A stretch of DNA of 64,000 nt from Neurospora tetrasperma FGSC 2508 (lineage: Eukaryota; Ascomycota; Sordariomycetes; Sordariales; Sordariaceae), in NCBI RefSeq assembly GCF_000213175.1, contig NW_009799179.1, positions 6,929,981 through 6,993,980 on the forward strand, given 5' to 3'. This document shows, one piece after another, positions 10,574 through 21,352 of this stretch (position 1 is its first letter; each line of letters opens with the position of its first letter). The notes beneath the pieces were generated by a model. That model was not told where the DNA came from. It did no database searches and worked only from the letters and a program-made list of their open reading frames with translations. The position numbers were made by a program, and so were the translations under genes.

Positions 10574-12499
10574 ATGGCTATGTCTTTTCAATCGTATCCC
10601 ATCACTGCGAACACGGTAGCTCATGTCTACTGGGAGAAAGAGCACGAAGTGCAGTCATTTTCATACCCTGATCCCGTTCCTCTGCCACCACGATTCACAC
10701 TTCTGAAAGAGAGACTAGCTTCAGGCAATGAAGTAGCAATTACATCAGCATGGCAACGGCTACTACGAAGGCTGGACGAAGAGATTGATTACATCTCCTC
10801 TATGGGGTCAAAAGTGGTTCCAACAATCAGCTTCTCCAACATCACAAATCCCCAACAATCCCAAGACTTCCTCGCCCAGCTACGAAGATCAGGGGTGGCT
10901 ATCATCCGAAATGTGGTTCCAAAGGAGACAGCCACCAGCTGGAGACAAGAAGCAAGCGAATACCTCAGCCAAAACTCAGGCATGCGAGCAGTGCCAACAA
11001 GAGACCCCCAACTTTACGAGCTCTACTGGAGTCCAGCCCAGATCAAAGCCAGGGCGCATCCCAATGTCATAGCCGCGCAGAAGTTCGCAATGGGAATATG
11101 GAAGTCTGAAGACCCCAATGCCATGGTCAGCACGAACTTTCCCATCACATACGCCGATCGTGTGCGGATACGAACGATCTCGACAACAACGTATGGCGGT
11201 GATGAAAACAGACTCAGTCCTAGCGCCCATGTCGACAATGGTAGTGTCGAGAGATGGGAGCCGGATGGGTATGGACGGGCAGGGACGTATAAGGATATTT
11301 TCCGTGGGCGTTGGGAGGATTATGATCCTTGGGAGGTATGTATCAAATCCACCCCTTTCACCTTGTCCCCAAAGACACTTTGGAACTTAGGCTGATATCC
11401 CCCCTTCCCAACTTAGAGCTCCTCCCGCGTCCAAGCAACAAGCGACCTCTACCAGGGCACCGGTTCCTGTTCCATCTTCCGCATGTTCCAAGGTCTTCTA
11501 GCCATGAGCCCCATCTCCTCCGACTCGGACTCAGATTTAGACTCAGACTCACTGCAAGTCTGCCCCATGCCCCAACTGGCAACAGCTTACTTCCTGCTAC
11601 GACCATTCTTCTCTCCATCGCCCTCCGCGTCCCCAGTCCCTTCATCCTCAAACCTAGCCCACTCCGAGCAAGACCAACGGGACCCTTTTTCTACGTCCTC
11701 CACCACCTTTGCTGGCGAAGAAGAAGAAGAAGAAGAAGAAGAAGACTCACCGTGGCTCTTCAACCACCCCCACAACTCCATCCTCCATGGCGCCCTCCCC
11801 AGCTATGCCCAAGACATCAACCCGACTCTGCACCCGCACCTCCAGCTGGAGCGCAGTTTGGTCACCATCCCACGCTTAGAACCGGGTGATTACGTGCTTT
11901 GGCATCCGGATTTGATTCATGTTGTTGACGGGCCTTGGCAGAGGCAGAAACGGCACCACAAGCAAAAACACAGCATGATCACAAGGAGCAAGAACCCCCC
12001 ATATCCAATCCCAAACACAAACTCAAACCCGAAAATCTCCCAAACATTGTCCCTCTACCTCCCCTGTTGCCCCCTGACCCAAACCAACGCGCTCTATCTC
12101 TCCCGCCAGCGCAAGGCCTTCCTTCTCGGCAGGCCCGGCCCTGACTTCGGTGGAGGCGGGCAAGCGCTCTTCCACCAGGGGCACGAAAACTACGGGACTT
12201 ATGGGTACGGGTACCGCGGGGTGCGAAGTATGGTGAACGGACCTGGTCCATATAGTCACTTGCGAGATGATAGTGGTACTAGTGGATGTGGGAGTGGGAG
12301 TGGTACAGGTGATGAGAGTAGTCATATGGGAAGGGCGGGCGTGCAGGATGTTAATGATGCCGGTGGTGATGATGGGTTGAGAACCATGGGACTGTTGCCG
12401 TGGGATGAGGAGGAGGCGCGGACGGAGACGGAGAGGAAGGTCTTAGCTATGGCTAATGGAATACTATTTCCTGATTTGTTAGATTATGGGAGGACATGA
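10574..12499 (+). CDS. DUF1479 family protein (putative Fe(II)/2OG-like oxygenase)
   Basis: Two exons (10574-11335, 11417-12499) give 614 residues. The protein follows the DUF1479/YbiU plan: LRRSGVAIIRNVVPKETATSW, then an HxD pair in SAHVDNGSVERW (His219, Asp221), GTYKDIFRGRWEDYDPW, SCSIFRMFQGLLAMSP, and a distal histidine in GDYVLWHPDLIHVVDG (about residue 422). This arrangement matches a cupin-type metal site, but the reaction of the family is not established. Odd for the family are insertions in the second exon: a Ser/Asp run, a Glu-only run coded by a GAA microsatellite (about 11719-11742), and a glycine- and serine-rich loop near the C-terminus. The start at 10574 (ATGGCTATG) was preferred to the upstream 10394 ATG. 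The intron is 81 nt with donor GTATGT. Confidence 0.85.
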
Positions 12500-13028
12500 G
12501 CAGCGTCACCTGTGGAGGTGCTGGAAGTGGCTATTGTGGAAATAGATATATATGACTTTGTAATACAAGGTAGGTAGACATAGATCAGTGCTGACACATA
12601 TTAGACTGGGAATGGACAGGAGATGGTTGTACCAACACAAAATCAAGCAAAAAGAACCTCGTTCTGTTCCATTCTCAGTCTTCTACCAATTCGACATCTG
12701 GGGTATGAAAGTAGCGGTTTCCGAAATCCATTCTCACGGTATACTTAACAAGCTATCAAACTCCTTGTAGACGCACAACCTGCTCGATCGCGAACAACCG
12801 AGCATCCCTTTTGAATCTCCACCACGGTATGTATGACCATACACCCAACTCCTGTTAGAGCGACGGTAGTTATCATTGTCCCTCTACCTCCCTTCCCTCT
12901 TCCATGATCCATCTTTCGAAGTCCACACTGCGTCAAGCGACAAAGTCTCGACGTTGTGCTTATGATGTTCTGTGTTATTACGAAAGAGCAAAAGTTCCTT
13001 TAGGTTCCGAGGAAAGCGTGGTACCCGT
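12500..13028. other. Intergenic between convergent genes
   Basis: This is the 3' flank of the DUF1479 gene (plus) and of the BAP31-like gene (minus). No gene-like signal is seen. Confidence 0.5.
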
Positions 13029-13842
13029 TTACTTCATCTTCTTAGGCACATCATCCTGCTGGGTGCGGCCGTACTTCTCAGCGAGCTCGTCGTACTCGCG
13101 GTGAAGAGAGGCTGATTGCTTCTTGAGGGTCTCGATGTCCTGGTCGCGGAGCTGGATCTCGCGCTTGAGACGGGAGATCTCACCAGGATCGCCGGCCATG
13201 GCGAGCTTCTCGGACTGCTTGGTGTCCTTGTCGGTACCCTCAAACTTCTTGAGCTTCTCCTCGAGACGGAGGACCTCGAGGATCATAATGTAGGTGCGGT
13301 TAAGGATCAAGGAGAGGAAGAGGGTGAAGCCGCAAAGGTACATGTTGCGCTGGGAGTAGAACTTGCGAGCCTGGACTTCGAGACGCTCGTGACCCATGAT
13401 GGCAGCACTGTTGATTTTGGTCAGTTGTCTGTTGCATACAAGGGAAGAAAACAACAAGTGTACGTACGCGTTGCCCTTGGAGGCATCGGTGGCAGCGGCA
13501 AGCTCGACTTGCACACGGTAGACTCTGTTCACGCTGTCGATAAACAGGATGAGGATGAATATGAACGTGATCTTTAAACCGTATTGTAGCTTGGCTATGA
13601 TTGGATTTTCCGAGATAAAGGTGAACAGCCTCCGGCGAATGGTGAAGGGTAGAGGAACTATAAGCAGCATGAAGATGGACATCTCTGCTACTAGGAGCAT
13701 GAAGACCTGCAAAGCAATCGCGTCAGCCACTTCTGTCCATGAACATCGTCGTATCGTCCTCTCTATCTAACGACGTGACGTGATGCGGGTGGCCACGGCG
13801 AAGGACACAGTAAACACATACCAAACTGTAGTAAAGCGTCAT
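13029..13842 (-). CDS. BAP31/Yet3-like ER membrane protein
   Basis: Three exons on the minus strand (13822-13842, 13468-13706, 13029-13407) give 212 residues, the usual length. The N-terminus, MTLYYSLVFMLLVAEM, is the conserved start of B-cell-receptor-associated protein 31. Three hydrophobic membrane segments follow (about residues 3-25, 43-64 and 100-121), separated by RKFYSQRNMYLCGFTLFLSL and NRTYIMILEVLRLEE. A C-terminal coiled coil (residues 125-200) ends in KKMK, a KKxx di-lysine signal for return to the ER. The family acts as ER cargo and chaperone factors; the yeast members are Yet1-3. The first exon has only seven codons, before a 115-nt intron. Confidence 0.9.
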
Positions 13843-14533
13843 CTTGACGGTTGTGATGGGGAATCGCGAGTTCTCGTGTTCGGATCAGTGTCTTGGTATA
13901 ATGACTGAATGTAGTATTGCGACCGAGTGCGCGACTATCGTCTTGTGAATTGATGTTGGGTTGGTGTTGGCGATGGTGCCGGAGCTTGGCGGAAAAATAA
14001 TGGTTCAGGTGTGAAGGAGGCAGGAAGAAATACCAACAGGTCACAGCAAAGAGATGAGGTCCGCTGCCAATCTGAAGCTTCCTTGGCTTGGGCAGTCGTG
14101 TGCTTGCAAGCTTCAGGTTGCTGTGGGCAGTGCAGTGCGTTGAGTGGGTAGGTAGGTCGGCGGGACAGGTGTGACGTGTTTGGTCGACTGACAGTGCCTG
14201 GCAGGTGGGCTGTCGCTGTACTGCTGCTGCTGGTTTTTGAGGAGTTTCGTCAGGGAAGCTGAAGCGCCGGAATGCCAGGATCTGTAATTCATCAACGTCA
14301 TTAATTGTGGCTTGAACGCTAATCCCGATCGTATCTCCAGCCACTTACTGATCGGGAGCTCGAGCTTCGTTGGACGTGGCTAGAGCGAGATAAAGTTTAG
14401 CTCAGCTCAGCGGAATCGGTTCAGTTCAAGTTGGTAGCTCCTGACATGTGCTTCCAGCGCACAGACTCAGTGCCAATTACCAGGCAGACTGGAGAGTTTG
14501 AAAGGGCGGGAGCAGCCGAAAATGTGCAGAGTG

Positions 14534-14544
14534 AACCCTAACCC
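14534..14544 (+). promoter_or_regulatory. Telobox-like AACCCTAACCC
   Basis: Eleven bases match the telobox often seen in promoters of fungal translation and ribosome genes. It lies 690 bp upstream of the BAP31-like start and far from any plus-strand gene, so a function here is doubtful. Confidence 0.25.
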
Positions 14545-15842
14545 TCTTCTACGAGCGAGACTGAACTTCTGCCTCTATTGATGTGACATTAGTTTATTTG
14601 ATATGATTCAATTCGTTTGATTTCTTTATTTTTGTTGTACTCTGTTTTAGTTGCTTGGTACTCTTGAATCCCACAGTTGACAGTTTGGTTCGTTACGAGT
14701 TGGCCAATGTTCACCCCGGGCATGATCAGTCAAAGGGGGCTTCTCGACTGTTCGCTCCTCTCAGCTGTTATCTGAGAAAGGAAGGAGGAAAGTCTATTCA
14801 CGAGAAACATACTTGTATCTCAAATGCCGATGGTCTAGAGGTAGTCTTCACAGTGCTGAAAGTCGATGCAAAAAGCAAGATTGAGAATGGACAAAATACT
14901 CTCGAGATAAAGTGCGTGCAGAGGGAGTGCCCTAGGAGCCACTCCAATTCCCCAAATCCATTTTAAACCCCAGCTGCGGCTCAAGCCAGCGTGTTTCATG
15001 TCAAGACTTCTGCACATCGTCACCTCCAAAATAATATAGGCCGGCGTCTTCTCCATATTTTTTATCCCGTCATCTGGGGACTGGGGTCCGACCTTTTGAC
15101 GATCCCGTTCGACCTTCCTCTTCCTTTGGAGGTAACGGAGGGACCTGCCAGAACAGTGACGGCGACCCCGATCATGAAGAGATGCTGATTTGCAATTCAT
15201 TTGAGATCCATCGAGATGCTGCTCGATTTCGACTGCGTGAAGACAGTATGTTCTCTCCTTTCTATCCCCTCCATCGCTTCCTGCGCCGATCTCCTCTGTC
15301 CATATCGACACAGAGCAGCACATCCCGCGCCGCACCTCCGTCTTTGCCGAATGAGGCACCAGTACGTGGAATGCGGTGTGCGCATGTACGCATCAGTATC
15401 AGGATTACAACCCCCGAGAACGAAGAGTGTCGAGACCATGGGGCACCAGTCAATACGTATAACCGATAGGCCACAGCCAACGCCGCTGGCTCGGATAACT
15501 ATGCCAGTCATCCATACGAACTCTTCACGAGAAAAATCCTATTTACGCCTTAAAAAGCAGGTCGAGGCCAGTTGTCCAAATTCGGTTATGATCCGTCGTG
15601 CGGCCCGCTAGAGTGAACCAACATGCATCCCTCCACCCATGCAGCACCCTGAACCCCAAAATCCCCTCTACACCTCCTTATCTCTCAGGTGAAGAAAAAA
15701 CATGTCTCCATTCCCGAACAAGGCACCTCGATGGAGCGTGGATTACGCCTCTACCGGAATATACTTTATTAGCGTGGTACCGCCACCTCAAAACTTTCAA
15801 AGAATTCCAGATTCGCGAAGCAATGTTTTGTATGGGAAATAA

Positions 15843-15902
15843 AGTTATCGCCACTTTGCAGCTCACCGCGCTAACCTTTCAAATGCCGGCAGAGGTGTAC
15901 CT
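15843..15902 (+). repeat. Short dispersed repeat, copy A
   Basis: About 60 bp beginning AAAGTTATCGCCACTTTGCAG matches 24587-24645 at roughly four bases in five. Most differences are C-to-T or G-to-A changes in copy B. It may be the remnant of a small nonautonomous element. Confidence 0.5.
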
Positions 15903-16367
15903 AGTTGCCTGTACATTATGTGCTGTATGCAAGCCAGGGAGCAGCAAGTGCTGAGGTACCCGCTGTAGATGCTGGACTCCTGGGCGATCTTCATCAATTG
16001 AATTACCATTGTGTGGAAAATGGTCCACCGTGGAAGTCCACATTCAAACCAGCCCTCATTTTTTTTCTTCCATGTTCTCTCCCGAGGCCACCCCGGCCGG
16101 GATCCTAGCACCCACGGGGCCACGGGGGCTTGGGACTTATATATCTCGCCGACTACCTCGCCGGTATGCATGATCCCTTCAAAAGAAATCTTAAGGAGCT
16201 TTTTCGAAGTCTGGCTAGAAATCTATTCCCATTTTCCTCTTGTTTAATCCGCTTTCCCTCACGCCACAAGCGAGCCATCTCTCGTTCCCGCTCGGCATCC
16301 ACATCCAACGACAACAACTGCCAGCAATAGTTGGTCCAACCGTGCTATCTTCGGCGAACCGACCAGT

Positions 16368-16378
16368 TTATATATATA
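16368..16378 (+). promoter_or_regulatory. TATA box of the small secreted protein gene
   Basis: TTATATATATA lies 63-73 bp before the start at 16441, a good position for a fungal TATA element. Most neighbouring genes lack one, which fits a regulated rather than a housekeeping gene. Confidence 0.5.
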
Positions 16379-16440
16379 CCATACCTGTCTTGTCACCCTC
16401 GTGAAGCATCCTTCAGTCACTCGCTGTCCTCAGTTTCAAA

Positions 16441-16671
16441 ATGAAGTTCCAACTCCTCGTCGCCCTCTCACTCATTGCCACGGCTTCAGCAAGACCTATT
16501 GTCTGCCCAGATGTACGTCTCCTTGCTCCAAAAAACTGTCCACTTACATACACATATGCTGACTCTATTGCTTAGGCTAAGCGCGATGCTATCCTCAGGG
16601 GTGACCTACCAAAGGAGGCATGCTGTAGTTATGGCCGCTGCCTCGGGGATGTCGTGATTGCCTCGTCATGA
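16441..16671 (+). CDS. Small secreted cysteine-rich protein
   Basis: Two exons (16441-16512 and 16576-16671) encode 55 residues. MKFQLLVALSLIATASA is a clear signal peptide with a predicted cut after Ala17. The mature chain would be 38 residues with four cysteines (22, 40, 41, 46) spaced C-x17-CC-x4-C, ending CCSYGRCLGDVV. Four cysteines could form two disulphides. The 63-nt intron has donor GTACGT and acceptor TTAG and sits in phase 0 right after VCPD. The TATA box, the signal peptide and the size fit an extracellular effector, defensin-like or antimicrobial-type peptide; which one cannot be decided from sequence. I do not recognise a named family. Too short to be found as a plain open frame. 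Confidence 0.78.
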
Positions 16672-17778
16672 AAGGGCCGTTTCAAGAGCAATCTGTGACC
16701 GCAAACATGGCTGTTCAAAACATCATCTCAACCATCTTCATTCCCAACGGAACAGATCCTCTTGGGGCCTTCCATTTTTCGCCCTTGCGCTATCCAGCAC
16801 CATCATGGCATCCAACGACTTTTCGGCGATTCCTTTCCTGGCAAACGGTCCCACCTGCACTCGTATCCCGGATTGGCAACCCCTGGGACACGGGATGACC
16901 CCGGGATGGATGGGAAAATCCGACGAACTTGACCCACGTAGACAGTTCTCACCGACTGACCGACAACATCTCACTTCATATCTAATCAACAATCTCGGAG
17001 CCAAATACTTTCACACTCCGCATACCATCATTTTACATACGCGCTTTCACCGACCACGTTTTTACGCACATACCATACCCGTTTTACGATTACCACGTCA
17101 CCGACGATTACCCGATGAGACGCTGGATGGGATGGCAGTGAACGGCAATCGATCTGTTTATCTCGAAGTCAACCAGGACTTCATTCGTTCACATATTTAT
17201 CGACATTATAGAGACAGAGGGGGGCGAGGAGGATGGGAGCAAAACGACTTGCCATGAGAGCTGGTGTTGTCCTGCCTAATCATTACATGGCTCGGCACAT
17301 TTGTATGTCTTCTACGAAGCATTAGAGGGAGTTTTTGGAGTCTATCTATGAATTAATATTTTTTTGCTTGCTTCTCCACCACAATCTTCGCATTCTTCGT
17401 GACTGCAGCCGGTCACACCCATGTACATGAAATTATCAGCTTGGATATGGGTTGGACACACACAGTCCGATGCTGGTTTCTTTGTTAGCTTGGTACACGA
17501 AGTACTCCCGGTAGTGTACACTGTTTTGGGATGTACATAGTTCATAGCAACATGATTCATGGTATTGTCATACTGGAGAAGGCAGATTTGGCTTGTGATG
17601 GAGCATGGTTTTACTACGAACATCGTCATCGAAGCATTCTTCCGTCCACCCTTACATGTTTTCGAAGCTATTCTTCTAAAGATTGTTGGCATATAGTCCC
17701 AGACGGTCGTGGGCTGTCCGGTGGTGATATCACCTCTTACACTACTCTCAATTCACACAGGGCCTTTCACCTGGATCA
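16672..17778. other. Intergenic
   Basis: Open frames of 199 codons (16658-17257, plus) and 116 codons (17342-17692, minus) occur, but neither shows a motif or credible start, and the first overlaps the end of the secreted-protein gene. I see no supported gene. Confidence 0.4.
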
Positions 17779-19282
17779 TCAATTGTCCATGGACGGCGGG
17801 AACTCCGGGACAGTGATCATATCAACCGCCCGTCCATCCCGCTTCCAGACCTTCCCATCCTTCATCACAAACCCCACCTTCCTCAGCGCCTTTTCATCCT
17901 CTCTAGGATCTGCATCCAGCGCAATAATATCCGCCCTACACCCCTTCTCCCACCAGCCAAACCGATACCCTGTCAACTCCCCTCCACACGCCTCCCACCC
18001 GCCCACCGTTGCCATCTCCAACACCTCCTCAATGGGAATTCCCGCTTTAACAAATAGTTCCAACTCCCTTGCGTTCAGCCCATGATCAATCACCCCCGTA
18101 TCCCCGCCCGTCGCCACCCTCACCCCGGCCTTGACAGCTTTTCTAACAGCAGCCAAACAATCCTCCATAAACTGCGGCGCGGCACTCTCCACCGTCGCCA
18201 GCGTCGGCACCCAGATCGTCCCTTGACGTTTCATCTCCTCTAGGGTCTCATCTAGCAGCCCGTTCGAGTCTTCAAACATGTGCTCCACCGTCGTCACACC
18301 TGCCCTCGCCGCCATCAGCGCAGCTTTAGTCTCGCCTGCGTGCGCGGCTACGGGAAGTTCCGCTAGTTTCGCTTCGCGCACAATGGCGTCCATCTCGTCC
18401 TGTCCAAAGAGCGGTACGGCAGGGTTACGCCTGCGCGGGTCATCGGGCGGGAAGAGAATGGATTGGTTGGAAGTATTGCTAGTCCCGGGGCCGGGGAAAC
18501 GCATGACTTTGCGGCGGTAGTCGGCGTAGAATTTGATAATGTCCGCGCCATCGCCTACTCTACGCCGGACGCCAGCACGTACGCCGTCGACGCCATCGCA
18601 CGGATCTGAGGCACGGGGACGATCAAGCCGCCAGATCCCGAAAGGGATTTGTTCTCGCGTCGAATCTCGTACGAGCCGTTGGATGCTAAAGCGTCGGTGG
18701 CCACAAACATGCGGGGACCGGGGACTAGCCCGCGGTTGATGCAATCACGGAGCTGCGCGTCGGCGTTGCCGAGGGCTTCGGTGCCGAGGTCCCGGTATGT
18801 GGTGAATCCTGCGAGTAAGGCGGCGCGGACGTGAGAGGTGGCGCGGATAATGCGTTCAAGAGCAGAAGCATCGCGCATTTGTTCTATGGAGGGGCGGTCG
18901 CTAGTAGCCGTAGGCGCCCCGTAGGCGTAGGAGTCAGTAATGTGCAGAACTTTGAACGTAACGTCGAGGTAGGATCAGGGGATCAGAAGACAAAACAAGA
19001 GGGCGCGTGTTCTTACGTATAGGAATGTAAAAACACATGGGTGTGACTGTCCACCAACCCCGGCAAAACGCACTTGCCGGCGCCTCTTAGGTCGATGTCT
19101 CCGGCATGGATTTGAAGCCGAAGGTCATCTTCGTCATCACGTTCGTAGACATTAGCTATGGAGCCGGTGTCCCGATCAACTTCTATCGAGATGTTCTTCC
19201 TGAAGGCCTTTTGCTTGGGGTCGAAGAGGAGGGAGGAGTGCACCGTGAAGGTTTTGGACGGTGGCACTACGCGAAGGGTCAT
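17779..19282 (-). CDS. Amidohydrolase (imidazolonepropionase/prolidase-like), frame broken at a C-run
   Basis: Two exons on the minus strand: 19017-19282 (residues 1-88) and 17779-18900, with a 116-nt intron. Exon 1 ends GLVDSHTHVFLHSY and supplies the HxH metal ligands (His80, His82). Exon 2 continues RPSIEQMRDASALERI and AALLAGFTTYRDLGTE, then ADIIKFYADYRRKV (lysine), LPVAAHAGET (His), TTVEHMFED (His) and ATGGDTG (Asp): the full metal-site set of the superfamily. The reading frame changes between the segments ENKSLSGSGGLIVP and RASDPCDGVDGV. The change falls at a G4 run on the plus strand (18615-18618; C4 in the gene). One more base there would give 462 continuous codons. Both halves are otherwise well conserved, so this is a sequencing error or a very recent mutation. 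The substrate is unknown. Confidence 0.75.
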
Positions 19283-20306
19283 CCCGAAGGTAGGGGAAAG
19301 TGAGCTTGGCTTGTAGAAGTTGAGGGAGGTTGCGGCGAGTGAAGATGACCGAAGTGTTCTTTAACCTAGAGGGCGGTGGTATGGTTAGCAGGATGAGTGT
19401 ATATCTCTGGTCAAGTAAAAAGAGGGGTTATTTTGTGCATAATGGTCGTTATCACTGTGACGTTTCCCCACCTTTGTTCCTTGGAATCGTGAAAATCAGT
19501 CTATACTATGAAGTTGTCTTCGAGAGACGTTGCCATACAATTTAGAGGTAATGGGAAATCTGACTGGAGATTGTGGGCAAAAAGCAAAACACAGAAAGCG
19601 CACATGCCTTTGTTTGTTCACCCAAGATCCAGCAAAGGTACGTCCATTGATACTACTAGTAGGTACGCGATAATCTGCTCCTTGCGTATGATACTGAAGT
19701 CACCTTGACGGCTAGGTCGGGAACCTTGACGGCTACGACGGGGACCTTGATGGTTCCATACCTCGTGCCGGTAGGCAGGCCTGCCGCCTGGGAGTACTTC
19801 TACTTACGGACGTGTCGATCTTGCTAATGGACACGCAAGCAAAGTTGTTGTAGGGTTTATCTTTCGAACTAACGTTTCATTGCTTGCTTGTAGGCAAGCT
19901 CTCGGTTCCTGTGTAACCCCAGGATGTGAAACCCGCTGAATGCTAACATTAGCTGCTTCATGACAGCCAGCAACACTTTGCATGACGCGGAAAAGTTGAG
20001 AATAACACGACAATATGCATAAACACGAAGAGGTATACGCTCCCTTGAACGACTACGTAGCCCTTGCCGTTCAGACAACGTGAAATCCCTAACCAGTACT
20101 GGTCTCATATTTCAAAAAAGGCAACGCGAAAAATGCCACCTTGAATTGTGAAAGGTGTTGTTCGTTTAACAAAACGCTGTTCGTTGTATTACCTGCCGCA
20201 ATACCTATCCCAATGCTGGCGATGCCCCTAATGATAACAATGCCTAGTCGTTGCTCGTGTCCCACCCAAAACAAAACCAACAATTGTCATTTTCCCTCGT
20301 CTTTAT
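19283..20306. other. Intergenic
   Basis: This holds the amidohydrolase promoter and the 3' flank of the small hydrophilic gene. At about 19713-19755 an ACCTTGACGGCT-like unit occurs three times at about 21-bp spacing (the third copy diverged). No gene is seen. Confidence 0.4.
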
Positions 20307-20724
20307 CTACCATTTTTGCCCTGGCAAGCTCGCGCCCTTCTTCTTTAGGATCTCCTCCTCTTCTGCCTGGATCTCTGCATCGATCTTGGCACCTCGGGAT
20401 GGCTCGTTGCCGTGATCCTTTGCCTGTCCACGATTAAGGAAATTAGCCTGCCTGTTTCCCACGGTCATTGAATAGAGTTAAACCTACGGGGAGTGTTGGG
20501 TCCTTCTTGTGCAACTGTGTCTCTCTGCTGTCCTGATGCGAGTCGTCGGCGGCCTCTGCTGCGGCCAGACGGTTCTTGATTGACCTCTCGTCCTTGGAGT
20601 CCATGTTGCTGTGGGCATGAGCCTGGCCCTCATTGTAGCGGTCGGGGGTCTCGATCTCGGACTGCTTCGGGTTGCGCTGGTCTCCGGCCTCGTAGACCTG
20701 GGCGTTTCCGACGTTGGAGTTCAT
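20307..20724 (-). CDS. Small hydrophilic, probably disordered protein
   Basis: Two exons on the minus strand (20488-20724, 20307-20423) give 117 residues, beginning MNSNVGNAQVYEAGDQRN. The protein is almost wholly charged and polar, with no hydrophobic core. The second exon reads AKDHGNEPSRGAKIDAEIQ, then EEEEILKKK, a pattern I know from short uncharacterised fungal proteins. The 64-nt intron (donor GTAGGT, acceptor ACAG) is in phase 0. The frame stays open upstream for 53 more codons, but that part is hydrophobic and unlike the rest, so the ATG at 20724 was chosen. A stress or LEA-like role would fit the composition, but this is inference. Confidence 0.7.
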
Positions 20725-21344
20725 GTTGCTCGATGTTCTGCTGCTGGGGTGTTGCTGAAACTGTACGTTTGGTGGGAATCTGAATCCTGGAGTATTGCAC
20801 ATAAACAAATGCTTGTAGTACTGATGTTTGATGATGCTGTGAACGCTCTTGTTCAAGATGAATGCGGAATAAGACAAAGACAACCTGAACTGCGGTTACT
20901 TGCTTCTACTTATATTCCCCAAACCTCCAAGACAACAAGAGGGAGGGACGCCTGCTGGTTTGGTCTGGTCATTGGGGTCCACTAACTGTACGTCATGCCA
21001 GGACCACTCGGCGTCCACAGTTCAACATTGAACGGGGCTGTCTGTCCATCACGTAAAGCTCAGTGGAGGGCAGTTGCCCGGATGTATGAATTTTATGATG
21101 GATCACAGTTATGGTATAGTACGTAATGATGCGACGCCTCGCTGCAGTGGACAGGCGGACAACATCGGGCTCATCGGGTCGTCTTGCGCCACTGGTGCTT
21201 CCTTTGCGTGTTTTGGCTTTGGTTCAGTCATTTACGTCATTGATCGACAGGGCGCTATGATTGCGGGGAAGCCAAAGTGCGCTAAAGTATTTGCAGTATT
21301 GCATCTTTTTGCCCGACAAACTCGGATAGATCGATCTTACACTA
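20725..21344. other. Intergenic: promoter of the small hydrophilic gene
   Basis: There is no gene-like signal up to the target-site duplication of the hAT element. Confidence 0.4.
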
Positions 21345-21352
21345 CTGCGCAT
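21345..21352. repeat. Target-site duplication of hAT element, left
   Basis: CTGCGCAT directly precedes the element end TAGGGATG; the same 8 bp follow its other end at 23758-23765. Eight-base duplications are diagnostic of hAT transposons. Confidence 0.93.

Larger units (their letters stand above)
13843..16440. other. Gene-poor intergenic stretch
   Basis: About 2.6 kb without a gene I can support. It holds the BAP31-like promoter, a telobox-like AACCCTAACCC at 14534-14544, and one copy of a short dispersed repeat at about 15843-15902 (second copy at about 24587-24645). A CT-rich and TATA-bearing stretch from 16060 leads into the small secreted protein gene. Confidence 0.4.

Noticed and set aside
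5134-12499. A secondary-metabolite cluster around the 2OG oxygenase and DUF1479 genes
   Set aside because: No polyketide, peptide or terpene synthase, transporter or pathway regulator lies nearby; the neighbours are unrelated.
14534-14544. Telomere-like AACCCTAACCC as a telomere relic
   Set aside because: Only 1.8 units and no flanking subtelomeric structure; noted just as a telobox-like site.
16658-17257. 199-codon open frame downstream of the secreted-protein gene
   Set aside because: It overlaps the end of a better-supported spliced gene and shows no domain or natural start.
17342-17692. 116-codon cysteine-containing frame on the minus strand
   Set aside because: Cysteines are scattered, there is no signal peptide, and the start context is weak; probably chance.
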